NCBI RefSeq assembly: GCF_020184175.1
Contig: NC_065530.1
Location: 82,251,260 to 82,315,259, forward strand
Source of the DNA: Aphis gossypii
Lineage: Eukaryota > Arthropoda > Insecta > Hemiptera > Aphididae
Direction: 5' to 3'
DNA length: 64,000 nt
The position numbers and the translations under genes are program-made. Under the pieces are notes generated by a model. The model made no database searches, had not been told where the DNA came from, and saw only the letters and a list, made by a program, of their open reading frames with translations. The number at the start of each line of letters is the position of its first letter. Positions within the stretch are counted from its first letter, which is position 1. Positions 1 to 11,197 of the stretch are shown here, piece after piece.

Positions 1-135
1 TTTAGTTTAAGTAAAGCTTTTAGTACGTTAAGTGTTACTTAAGTGTTAAAAATATAATGAAATTCGAATATATTAATTTAAGCTTAGCTTATGGTTAAGT
101 TATAGCTTAAGTGGAATATGAAATACCGGCCCTAA

Positions 136-812
136 GACAGTTATATTACTTACAGATTAAGAGTAAAAATACATTACAATATCACTCTACTAGTCTTCCT
201 GTCATCACAATTTACCTTTTTACAATTAATTTAAGCTGACCTGTGAGAATGGTGTTCTATTTTTATTGTTTCACGGACCCGTCGTAAACTTTATTTTTTG
301 TCGTTTTTGAATACAATAGCTTGATGTATTTACGTCTAAGAAACGCAGTTATTAAAACGCTAAAATAATTTAAGTCTAATCCAAAATATTCTTGATTTAT
401 AAATTATATAAGAAATAAAAAAATCAAAAATATTTAAATTAATTTTCTTCGAAAAATAAAATAAAACCGGCACTGAGGAAGTAGTATTCCTTTAAAATTG
501 TAACGGCTAACAAATGAATACCTAGTGATTATGTAAAACTAATAGAACTTGTGACTAAATACGAAACGAAAATTTCGAAAACTGTCAAGACGTATTAGGT
601 AATAAATAAATTATTGATATTTTTGTTATAATAATAAAAAATATCAATTATTGTGGCCAGCACAACTTTTTATACACTTCTTTTCAGCCAACATAGCATT
701 ATTTTATTATTAACATCACTGTTCACTTATTAAATTATTTATTTATTTATTACAATTTACAACCATTACTATCATTACATTTTTATTGGATTATTTTATT
801 ATAATAATTATG
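136..812 (+). repeat. Long direct repeat, copy 1
   Basis: About 680 bp that recurs at 1598-2304 in the same orientation. Shared landmarks include 'atatcactctactagtctt', 'gacccgtcgtaaactttat', 'cttgatgt', 'ttgtggccagcaca' and 'agcattattttattattaac'. The copies differ by scattered substitutions and small indels. They are either a segmental duplication or the two long terminal repeats of an old element. No coding sequence lies between them. Confidence 0.75.
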
Positions 813-1597
813 AGAAATAAATACCATATGGCATATATTATGTTAAACTAAATAAACAATTTTATGATAAATGCACAATTGAAAACAATAATAATTTTTG
901 TGACATTAAAGAATACTTTGATGTACTTAATGCTTAATACATAATTTAGCTATAGTAATAATTCTGGCTATTAAGCTAATAATCAAGTCGGTAATAAAGA
1001 TCAATTTTATTAAACTCAGGCACTCTAGACACTTTCAACTCAAATTTAAAAATATTGTATTTTTATATTTTTACGGCTGTATATTACTGTGTAATTTTGT
1101 AAAATTATATAAAACTAAACATACATTATATGACCGTCCCCCTTTAATTTAATCAAGGCTTTTAAATAACACCTGCAGTATAGTTCGCACACACTATAAA
1201 ATCATTTTAAGAAAACGTGCATGGCGATTAGCGCTTACAATTTCAAAAAAAAAGTAACATGATTTTGTCTCACTAAAGTGTTAGAGACTAAAAAGTTAAA
1301 TATGATTGACAAATACTAGTTATACTATACATAAAATAACATCTTGGTACATTTTGCACATAATAATCATAACATCACAACATTTAAAATAATAATAAAT
1401 CACAAAACAAATAATGAGGTAGGTAGGTACTTATCGATCGATATTATCACGTTATGGTGTGATGAAGTGTTGGAAAAAATTACAGACATTTCTCTTTACA
1501 TGGTAATTAATAATTATAATAATACTTTTTTTTTAAAATGGGTAACAACAAAAATGTTATTCTGCAATGGAAACAAATAAAAACTATGTAGATTGAA

Positions 1598-2304
1598 GAC
1601 AGTCATATTACTTAGACATTAAGAATAAAAATACAATATACAATATCACTCTACTAGTCTTAATCATCATCACAATTTAGTATTTACCGGTTTACAATTA
1701 ATCTAAACTGATCTGTGAGAATAGTGTTCTATTTTCATTGTTTCGCGGACCCGTCGTAAACTTTATTTTTCGTCGTTTTTTAATACAATAGCTTGATGTG
1801 TATAGTATACAATGTATACTTAGAAACGCAGTTATTAAAACGACAAAATAATTTAAGTCTAATCCAAAATATTATTGGTATATATTATATTATATAATTA
1901 TTATAAATAAAAAAAAATTAAAAATATTCAAATTAATTTTCATTGAAAAATAAAACAAAATCGGCACAGAGGAAATAGTATTCCTTAATTATAACGAATG
2001 ACGAATGAATATAGTTATTATGCACAAAAAAATAAAACTTGTGACTTTAAACGAAATGAAAATTTTGAAAACTATCAAAACGTATTATGTAATAAACAAA
2101 TTATTGATATTTTCATTATAGTAATAAAAAATATCAATTATTGTGGCCAGCACAATTTTTTATACACTTCTTTTTAGCCAACATAGCATTATTTTATTAT
2201 TAACATCACTGTTCACTTATTAAATAATTTATTTATATATTACAATAATTACAACTATTACTATTATTACATTTTTATGAAATTATTTTATTGTAATGTT
2301 AAAG
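1598..2304 (+). repeat. Long direct repeat, copy 2
   Basis: Second copy of the 136-812 repeat, offset by about 1462 bp at its start and 1490 bp near its end. It is followed at about 2318 by 'tggtgccgaaccc', which resembles a tRNA primer-binding site placed just downstream of a 5' LTR. That would make this copy an LTR, but I see no gag/pol sequence and the TG...CA ends are not clear, so the LTR reading is only an inference. Confidence 0.7.
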
Positions 2305-2404
2305 AAAAAAAAATATTGTGGTGCCGAACCCTATATACAGGTGGCGCGACTGCCCTACTTTTGAAAGTGGGTGGATAGGTCACGGGTAAGTTATAATTGG
2401 CTAT

Positions 2405-2910
2405 TCAGATTATTTCGATCATAAAATGCTATATGTAAACATACCTATTATACCTACGCAAAATAATAATAATTTAAGGTGTTTATAAATTTTCATAAAT
2501 ACTTATAGATAATAAAAACAATTGTTTTCTCACATTAATTAATAATGATTATTAAACAACAACATTGTACATTCTACAGGTTTTCGCATCATACAGCCAA
2601 TCAGCGGGCTATTGACTCACTATACTACTTTTCTATTGGTTATTATTAGTATTGAATGCGTTTTAACCTATCTTAACTACTCGAGTTTCAAGATTAAGTA
2701 CGTCAGTCGTAGTTATAATGCAGTGATCTATAATACTTCAAACTCCTCAGGACCGTTCAATAAGCAGTAAGCACCGAGCCGTTGTAACATATATATGTCG
2801 ATAATAATAATTGATTGGTTGTCGATTCCATATAGGTACACATTTTGACTATTTTGAGGTGGATCGTGGGCGATTGCTTACCTATAATACGCTTTCAACA
2901 ATTATTTTAA
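2405..2910 (-). repeat. Dispersed repeat R1, copy 1 (inverted relative to copy at 56790-57610)
   Basis: Read as reverse complement, this matches 56790-57610. Shared strings include 'cgatgaa'-free core blocks such as 'gcatcatacagccaatcagcg', 'ctactcgagt', 'gaccgttc', 'gagccgttgt', 'cgataataataatt' and 'gggcgatt'. This copy lacks the 323-bp hAT element present in the other copy, so it shows the empty site (2472-2479). No coding capacity is visible here. Confidence 0.8.
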
Positions 2911-2956
2911 TATATTATATTATAGGTATAATATATTATAATACCTGTACCTACGT

Positions 2957-3140
2957 CGAAATTCAAATTTTACAGGAGAGACAAAAAACTTATTTTGTGT
3001 AACTTATTATGATCTCTTTTCGAAATAAATAAAATAAAGATACACATACCTACTTTTACTATAGGATTACTTAGTTATGTTTCGTTTTCACACCAAACAA
3101 TGTGTTCAGAATGTTTAGATACAACTCAAATTTGACAAAA
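2957..3140 (+). repeat. Dispersed repeat R2, copy 1
   Basis: Matches 56459-56640 in the same orientation. Shared strings include 'gaaattcaaatttta', 'acaaaaaacttatttt' (with one difference), 'gtaacttattatg', 'cttttcgaaataaat', 'aaagatacacatac' and 'tttcgttttcacaccaaa'. R1 and R2 are neighbours in both places, but R1 is inverted between them while R2 is not. Confidence 0.75.
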
Positions 3141-4072
3141 TCAAATAAAACCGGATGCAATTTATGTACCTACTAATCAAATTTTTATTTCGGGACACAA
3201 AAATTCGTGTTTAACTGAAAACTCGACACAGTGCAATTGGAAGGCAAAACGACATATTGTTATAAACTGAATTAAAAAAATATTATATAAACTAAATAAC
3301 TATCATTTTCAGGTCTTGGATAAAAAAATTATAAACAAGTATACGTTGCAAATTAAATAAAAGTTTCTATCTAATAAAACTAAACAAACAACACATTCTC
3401 TGAATTATTTATTATTTAAAAATTGGTACCTAATTATTTTACTCGTTTTAAAAACGTACAAAATATTGTGTTATGTCACAACATGATGTGTTACTACATC
3501 ATGCAGAGCATGGATAAAAGTATAAAACACCTACGTCCTACAGTTTTGGTAGCGGCATCTAGTAACGAAACGATGAACTAAAACTTATTATCGTTTTAAT
3601 GCGCTGTTTTCTGGGTAGAGAGCATTCTTTCGAATTGTTGTTTTGCATGTACCGGTTACCCAAGACCATGTAATCAACACTCTTCAAAAATCGTGGTTGT
3701 AGTTTTACTATTATCTGCAATAAATTGTACCACGAATGTGTTGTAGCCCGATAGCCGGCTGTACAGGTTGTAGTGAGAACCTGTAATGTATTTACTATTT
3801 AGTATTATCTAAATTATGTTTGTTTATTGATTGTTCATGATTAGTGAGTACGTTTAACTTTGTCACATTACACTTACACTGTGTACGGTCGTAGGGAACG
3901 CGTCGCGGATTATCGTTACGATATTGAATGTTGTAGGTCTGGACTATTGTACTCTTACTTGATCGTCCATTTAGGTATAGTAACCATCAATAGTTATATT
4001 ATATTTTTCTCCCAATGTATAACCTAGTTTTATTTGCAAATTTTGTTCAATAATTTTTAGGTGGTTTCAATA

Positions 4073-7000
4073 ATGGCTCCGACTGTTCAAAACAATGCAA
4101 CTCAAGAAAAAAGGCCGATTCGACCAGTGGAAAAAAGGTAGGTTAGGCTGTTTATTACACAGCTTTTTTTGATTTCTATTTCTATTGTTGCGTGTGTTTG
4201 TACTCATTTTTGATATTTTTAGGTCGGATTTAGTATGTAAAGTGAAATATTGCAATATGCTTCCAGACATCCCGTTTGATTTAAAGTTCCTCTCGTATCC
4301 ATTTGATGGTACAAGGTAATTTACTTAACCAAAGATACTTTCTTACACTTTGCTTTAACTTTTTTTTTAATTACTTTAATACAATAATATATTTTATAGA
4401 TTTATACAATATAATCCAACATCTTTAGAGAGGTCATATAAATTTGAAATACTCGCCGATCATGATTTAGGACTCAACATTGACTTGGTTAATAAAGATA
4501 AGTATACAATAGACTATAATGCACAAATGGATATTGCTGATGAAAAACTTTTGGAGGAAGATATTTTAGCTCCACAAGATTCTAAAAGGTACTATTTTAT
4601 ATTTAATATTAAAACAAAAAATAATCTAACCAAAAACAAAATCAGTGGTTTGTTTTAAATATAATAGTACAATCGTATATTATTATTTAGTTATAATTTG
4701 ACTTTAAATAATTTTCTGACCTATCCAAAAAATGTTGTTTAAAAATTAATTGATAGTTATAAGTAAAAAATTTAAGTTTAAAACTAACTTTTAATTTGCT
4801 TAAATTTAAATATAATTATATATTAATTATTATTTTCATTATGGGGGAAGGACTATATTTGTGATACTTATTAGTTAAAAATGAAAATATTTTTTTATTT
4901 GGTTTAAACTCTAAATCTGGAATTAACATTGTAAATATTTTTCATTAAAATAATATTTCAATTTTTAGATCTAGACATCACGCCAGAAGTGTATCGTGGT
5001 TACGGCGTACCGAATACATTTCTACAGAGCAAACCAGGTTTCAACCACAAACAATTGAAAAAGTTGAGGCTAAAGTTGGGTTCAGTATCAAAAAGAACTT
5101 TAAGGTATAATTTTAAAAATATTTTATAAATCTTTTTACTAAAATTTAAAAACATGTTTTAGGAAGAAACTCTTTATATGGATAGAGACAGTCAAATGAA
5201 AGCAATTGAAAAAACATTTGAAGACAATAAAAAACCAGTTGAAAAACATTACAGCAAGCCAAATGTTCATGCTGTTGAAACTTTAAATGTTTTTCCAGAT
5301 TTCAAAGTAATACTAAAAATTTTGAAAATTGCTATAGAATTTTTTAAATAATATATCTTAATTATTGAAAATTAGAATTGGAGATATCCTTGTGCTCAAG
5401 TTATCTTTGACTCTGATCCAGCTCCAATGGGTCGGCCTGTTCCAGCACAAATAGAAGAAATGTCTCAAGCTATGATTAGGTAATGAATACTTATAATATA
5501 TTTTTAAACTTTAAAATTTAAAACAATTATCATAGGAATAATATTGATAATAAAACATGTATAAATATAATAAATTAAAGCTTATGAAAACGTTTCAGAG
5601 GTGTCATGGATGAAAGTGGTGAACAGTTTGTAGCTTACTTTTTACCATCTGAAGAAACGATAATTAAACGTCGTGAAGATGCTGCTGAATCACGTCCATA
5701 TGATGACGATTATGAATACGAATACAAAATGGCTAGAGAATACAACTGGAATGTTAAAAGCAAGAGTAGTAAAGGATACGAGGAAAATTATTTTCTTATC
5801 GTTCAACCAGATGGAGTATTTTATAATGAATTGGAAACAAGGTTTGGTTTAAATTATTTTAAATAGGTAAATATTTTTTTTATATTATTATGATTATGAT
5901 CTTATATTTTAGAGTTCGTTTAAGCAAGAGACGACAAAAAATTGGTATACAGAGTAGTAGTACTAATACCAGATTGATAGTACGTCATGTTCCAATCAAT
6001 GAACAAGAATTCAGTGTTCACAAATTTAGAGAAAAACAGTTGCAGCCATACGATGAAGAAGAAGAAGCTAAAGCTGAAGAAGCAGCTAAAAAAGCAATGC
6101 AAGGTAATTGTTAAACATATTTAAATAAATAGTCTTGGTAGACTTAATTTCATAGCTTAACTGAAATATTAATTTAAACTTAATTTTGCACATTTCATAT
6201 AAGTATAAAATAATGTATTATGAAATAATACAAATTTAATATTGATTGAATGTTATAATTTAACTATTTTAACTCTTGCCTATTGTTTAATGTAAATTAT
6301 AAATTAAATAAAAGATAAACAAAAATTATAATAATTTACAAGGTGTGCCTCCACTTTTATTGTCTTATTGAGAACAGCTAATATGTCAACCAACTTACTC
6401 AGTGCTCTGAGCTCTCTCTCTCTCTAAAAATATATTTAATCATCCCAATACATATCAGAGAAAAAGCACCAAAACTTGCAAATGTATTTATTGTACTTAT
6501 AAGTGCTTAATCTATGATAAAACACTATTAAATAAAATATAAATCAATAATTCTTATTTTATACAAGATTATTGAAATACTTAAATACGTCGGCTACAGA
6601 TGAAAACCTCGTAAGTCACTTTTATCACATTTTTCAGGAACAGCGAAAAACTGTGACATGTATTAAAATTACACAATTATAAATTATTTTCACTTTATTT
6701 TTATTTTATACTAATCATCTACTATGTTTTTGTAAAATAATAAAACATTTTGATTTTTTTATTGAGATATTTGACTTACGAGTTTTTAATTTTACGTAAA
6801 TTAAACTTACGAGTTTTTGGTGACATTTTAAATTATAATGAATTTAACTTTAAGGGAATTTAATTAGGAAATGTTCTACAATTAATTGAAATACATAATA
6901 AGTGCTGTTATATAACTAATATAATAACAATATTAAATAATTATAAAATATATCAACTTGATAAAAAAATTAATTAATATATATAAAACATTTAAATAAT

Positions 7001-9731
7001 CATCTTGAAATAGTTAGAAAATGTTCTACAAATAATTGAAATACATAATATTAAGTGCTGTTATATAATAAAATATAATAACAGTATGAAATAAAAGTAA
7101 AATAATACATCAACTAGATAAAAATATAAACTAATATAATATAAAATAATTAATTAAATCATTTTGATTTAATAATAAACAGACCATTCTTTCAGATCTA
7201 GTGTTTGAAGAAACATTTTTTTGCATACTGGCAACACTTCATTTTCTATTTAAAAAAAAATATTTTATAGTTCCTTTTTGGCGAGAATCATTGTTCCCAA
7301 TTGTATTAACTTTGGTAGACTGTATAGTACATAAAGTTGACACATAAGTCCTCCTTTCGCTCCATGACATGTCATTCCAAAATGATTTAAATAGTTTTTC
7401 TCTATCTTCTTCTTTTATAAAAGGGCATTTTCTAGATTTAGAATTTTTTATACAAAAAGTAGAATTGCATCTTGGCCTTATTTTTCTTGCAGATTTACAT
7501 TCAGAAAAGTGAAATTTGCCTTCATCATTTTTTTTTTAGTCCTTTATATGATTGACCTCTCATTCTTAATATTTTATTTTTGTTTTTTGGCCAACAAAGT
7601 TCATTACCTGCTTCATATTTAAATTTCCGTTTTGCATTCCCAACAATTTCTTCTGAACCACAATCACCAGTTTCTATCTCTATATTAATACCATTTTATT
7701 ATTAAGTTAATAAATAATATTATCTTCAATATGGTAGACTTTATCTAACAAAATTGTTTACCTTCAACCGTAGTAAAATCATCAATATCTTTACTATTTT
7801 CAACCTCAAATTCTAATAAATATCATAATTTACATAATATAAGTTAAAATAAATATTAAATAAAAAAATAATAAATCTGTATGTAAATCAAATAGCCTTA
7901 TGTATTATTATAATATACCTTCAACAGTAGGAAAATCATCAATATTTTGACTATCTTCAACCACATATTTACAGCCTCAAATTCTAATAAGGATCATAAT
8001 TTTACACATTAATACAAATAATATAACATTAATATAATAATATAAAACTTAAAAACTACCATAATCCTCATCTGAACTATAAGCATTATTTAAGAGCTGT
8101 TGAATTTCGTCGTCAGGTAAAAAAGACATACCTACTCTTATTTAGTTTACAGTACCAAAAACTTAAAATTAGTTTAGTGTACTTTATTATAAACGCTGTT
8201 GTGGTGATGGATCATTATACAACACATTTAACATAACAAAAAAATATAATTATGGCGTTCATATTAATTAATAATAATGTTAAAGTCGAGTTACGAGGTT
8301 TTAATATTAACAATGTAGATACGAGGATTTGTTTTTGTACGATATCAAATGGAATTAGCGGGAAATAATATGATATTATGATATCAAAATGTGCCCAAAA
8401 ATACAGTGCATCTAATAGATAAAAAAAAAAATGAAAATTTCGACTTACGAGGTTTTCGTCTGTAGCCGATTACTATATTAGTAACTATTATAGTTAATCA
8501 GTGTTTTTTTGTAATTGACCTGAGTACTTTCAGTACTTGCGTACATTTTTTTGTTAATTAACATGTATTTTTTATTTATTTTAGCTGCAAAAGAAAGTGC
8601 AAAGGAAATTACAACTAAAAATAAAGCAGACAGTGATGATGATGATGATGATAATGATTCTAGAAAAGGTAATGACATAAATCTATTTAAACTTTGACTT
8701 TTGAAAACTTTAAATTAGTAATGAATGCTCCAAATTAAAACACTAAAAGTGTATGTGATTTTTGTTTAAACACTGGCTAAGTTAAGAAATTTTAAAGTTT
8801 CATACAACACACTACATAGTATACTATTTATACATTTAAAATTAAACAATACTTGTATATTAGAAATAGAATTTTCTAGTAGTTTTAAGATTGTATAACA
8901 AAGATAAGCAAGAATCTATTTTTAAAAAAAATCTCGACCAATGTCTTGATAAAATCAATTTTATTCAAATTAATTATCAATGCTTTGTAATTATTTTAAT
9001 TATTGCTATAAAAATTTAAGTAATTTATTCTAGTGATCCTTTAATCTCACTATAAATGTACTTAATAGTTAATACCACATTATAATAGAAGTTGAATAAA
9101 AAAAATCTCAATTTACCCTTCTTTGATAGCTGACATAGTACTTTCTTTTAAGTTTACTCTATAAATAAAAAAAAATACTTAAGAATTTAAAAAAAAATGA
9201 CCATGTATAATAATAAATTTCTTTATTATTATTTATGAATTTATAACGTATGAATATATAAACAATTTTTTTCTTATGTTTTCAGGTGATTCTAAAAAGA
9301 ATGATTCAGATAGTGATGCTTCTGATGATGATGAAGTTACAACTAACTCTAAGCGTGCTAACAGTGAAACAGTTGATAGTGACAAAGAAAAAAAGAAAAG
9401 TCAACGAGCTTCTAGTGAAGTCAATTCTGATAGTGACGCTAGTATTAAGAAACCCAATAATCGTAAAGTTAGTTCTGGAAGTGATGATAGTGATAAATCT
9501 GATGAAGAAGATAATATCAAAAGAAAAGATTCATCTCAAAGTGGTGACAGTGAAGAAGAACGTAAAGTTAAACGCGTGTCTAGTGAAGCTAGATCAGATA
9601 GTGATAATAGTGATGTTGAAATGAGAAGTAAAAAAAGCTCAGAACATGGAGCCAGTGAAGTCAATTCAGATTCTTCAGTCTCTGATAATAGTGAACAAGA
9701 AAGCAACAGAGGTTCAGATAGTGATGAATAA
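4073..9731 (+). CDS. Paf1: RNA polymerase II-associated factor 1 (PAF1)
   Basis: Scaffold subunit of the nuclear PAF1 complex, which travels with RNA polymerase II during elongation and supports histone H2B ubiquitination and H3K4/K36 methylation (family knowledge). Exons read from the sequence: 4073-4137, 4223-4315, 4400-4588, 4969-5104, 5163-5306, 5376-5479, 5599-5841, 5913-6103, 8585-8668 and 9286-9731; phases agree and give 564 aa, close to the roughly 530-540 aa of fly and human PAF1. Diagnostic blocks are 'CKVKYCNMLPDIPFDLKF' near the N terminus, 'YPFDGTRFIQYNP', 'NWRYPCAQVIFDSDP' and 'RPYDDDYEYEYKMAREYNW'. From about residue 389 the protein is a Ser/Asp/Glu/Lys-rich low-complexity tail, as in other PAF1 proteins. 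Start chosen: first ATG after the acceptor at 4060, giving MAPTVQ. Intron 8 (6104-8584) carries a TIR element. A likely poly(A) signal AATAAA is at 10092. Confidence 0.95.
6590..8469. mobile_element. TIR DNA transposon inside PAF1 intron 8
   Basis: The ends form an inverted repeat of about 28 bp: left 6590-6618 starts 'tcggctacagatgaaaacct', and right 8442-8469 ends 'gaggttttcgtctgtagccga'. They differ at about one position. Inside, a motif near 'acttacgagttttt' recurs at about 6773 and 6806 on the left and as 'gttacgaggtttta' near 8288 on the right, like subterminal transposase-binding repeats. The 1880-bp body carries a decayed antisense gene (7169-8129). I found no convincing target-site duplication: the flanks are ttaaatacg and ttactatat. 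I do not recognise the superfamily. The nearest family I recall is a group of uncharacterised insect TE-linked proteins with a VCKKxFLxTL motif. Confidence 0.75.
7169..8129 (-). pseudogene. Decayed transposon-borne gene with VCKKMFLQTL motif (nested in PAF1 intron)
   Basis: Antisense to PAF1. A start codon at 8129 opens 'MSFLPDDEIQQLLNNAYSSD', followed by a donor after EDYG. Two similar short exons follow (about 7918-7990 and 7762-7812, both encoding IDDF.TVEG-type sequence), then a long last exon, 7169-7679. That exon reads 'EIETGDCGSEEIVGNAKRKF', then RMRGQSYKGLKK, then a Cys-rich stretch (RPRCNSTFCIKNSKSRKCPF), then EEDREKLFKSFWNDMSWSERR, and ends near VCKKMFLQTLDLKEW. Two frame breaks fall in homopolymers: a run of A after GLKK and a run of T after TIKYFF. 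It looks like the N-terminal domain of a transposon protein; no catalytic DDE domain follows. The breaks could be real decay or assembly errors. Function not known to me. Confidence 0.6.
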
Positions 9732-11197
9732 TGATAATAATATTTAATATTATAGAATTTATGAATTTATGTTATCTCTTGAACCATACATCATACAAAA
9801 CCATACCTGTAGACAATTTATATAAATGTATATATTTTATATATAATACATGAATATTTCATGATGACTATTTTGACATGTTGCTGAACTGGTAGAGCTG
9901 TAACTTTAAATACTACATTTTTATTATTTCTTATGAAAACGATCTAATCGAATTAAATTAGTGTCACTGGATGACCCATTCATTTCAAGTTAACAACCAA
10001 TGTATCCTTTACTATAGTTATACATATTACGTGTATATTATTGTTGTATTTCTTTGTACAAATATTTGTAAATATTCATTTTTTATACAAAAATAAATAA
10101 TAAATAAATCAAAAGTTATTTTTATTAGGTTATGATGTGTCAATCATTTTTAACTCAGAATATAATTCACTAGCATTAAGTTGTGCTAAACTTTAAAAAT
10201 ACTTTTCATAGTACCTATGCACAATTATTTGTCTAATCCACAAAAAACGTAGGCACAAAAATCAAATAATGAATTTTAAAAATGGTATTGTGAAAAAGAC
10301 AACTGGAAAATTACTAATTAATTATTTAATATTTGAAAAATATTTTTGAAGATTTGGACACCCATACGCTAAAATGCTAAATGAGTAGGTCAACTTCACA
10401 TTTGTAAATAATTGTTAAGTAATAAATGTCCATCGGTGTTTCACAATGGTGCCAGAACTTTAACCTTATAATAATTATTAATTACCTATTAATTGAGTTT
10501 ATATAATAAGGTCAGTATGTCGGATTAAAGAGTTGGTTCGTGGCTAGTACTGTAGTTTGACCACAGAACAATATTGGTGGTTTGATCGACTTGTTGCCCG
10601 CCAATTTATAAAAAAAAATTATTATACCGAAACGCCCGGAATCAATATACCAGTTACCCGATTTACAGAACAACCCAAAGAGAGAGAGGACAGCAGCAGC
10701 TGGTGACCCATGAATGGGGAAACGTTATGAGTTTGCGGGGTTGGGTGTAATACCATAGAATAAAAACATAAGGAGGGGAAAATGATGATAAAATAATATA
10801 ATATCATTAAAGAACAACTACTATAGGACCACAAGGACGAACCAAACAGTATTATCTATTGGCTGTCGCGATATTTACATAATGCATAATAACTTCTCTA
10901 GATAAAGGAAAAAAATCATTGACTGCTCGTCTTACCTACGTCGCAGTTATTAGTTATTTTTAATACACATGTGAAGTGTGTACGTACAAAGAAACAATTC
11001 AATTGTCAACAGTATACTTTGTAACTCTTTATATACCTGCAAGTTCAGTGATGGTTACGTAAGTTTTTGTCGAAGAATTTGTATTTCAATTGACTAATAA
11101 TTTTCATTATTAGTCATCCGATTGAATTGAATTAGAACGATTTTGTTTTCCGAACTATTTCGAACCCACGTTCATAGTTTCGTTCACGTTCTACAAT
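9732..11197. other. PAF1 3' UTR and RAB39 upstream region
   Basis: About 9732-10110 is probably PAF1 3' untranslated sequence, ending near overlapping AATAAA signals at 10092-10107. From there to 11197 I see no gene. The segment 10540-10860 is more GC-balanced and contains 'aaagagagagaggacagcag', but it has no coding pattern; the antisense frame 10622-10834 has no family features. The last 200 bp before 11198 presumably hold the RAB39 promoter and 5' UTR. No TATA box is obvious. Confidence 0.5.

Larger units (their letters stand above)
1..4060. other. Intergenic region upstream of PAF1
   Basis: I see no credible gene here. Open frames such as 1344-1580 and 2811-3002 are short, AT-driven and lack recognisable domains. 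The stretch holds a pair of long direct repeats (136-812 and 1598-2304) and a composite dispersed repeat (2405-3140), both listed separately. The segment from about 3500 to 4060 is slightly richer in G and C and probably holds the PAF1 promoter and a 5' untranslated exon, because the first PAF1 coding exon begins right after a good acceptor (polypyrimidine then AG at 4059-4060). I could not place the transcription start or the upstream donor. Confidence 0.6.

Noticed and set aside
2318..2345. tRNA gene suggested by 'ggtgccgaaccc'
   Set aside because: No cloverleaf can be drawn; it fits a primer-binding-site-like string better.
6581..8478. Target-site duplication for the PAF1-intron element
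   Set aside because: The flanks ttaaatacg and ttactatat share only a few bases; no duplication can be claimed.
9286..9624. Alternative-frame reading of the PAF1 tail (Leu/Val/Ile-rich)
   Set aside because: It is a shadow frame created by the repetitive Ser/Asp codons of the PAF1 last exon.
10622..10834. Minus-strand frame of 70 codons
   Set aside because: No domain, splice continuation or codon pattern; it lies in intergenic DNA with simple GAGA sequence.
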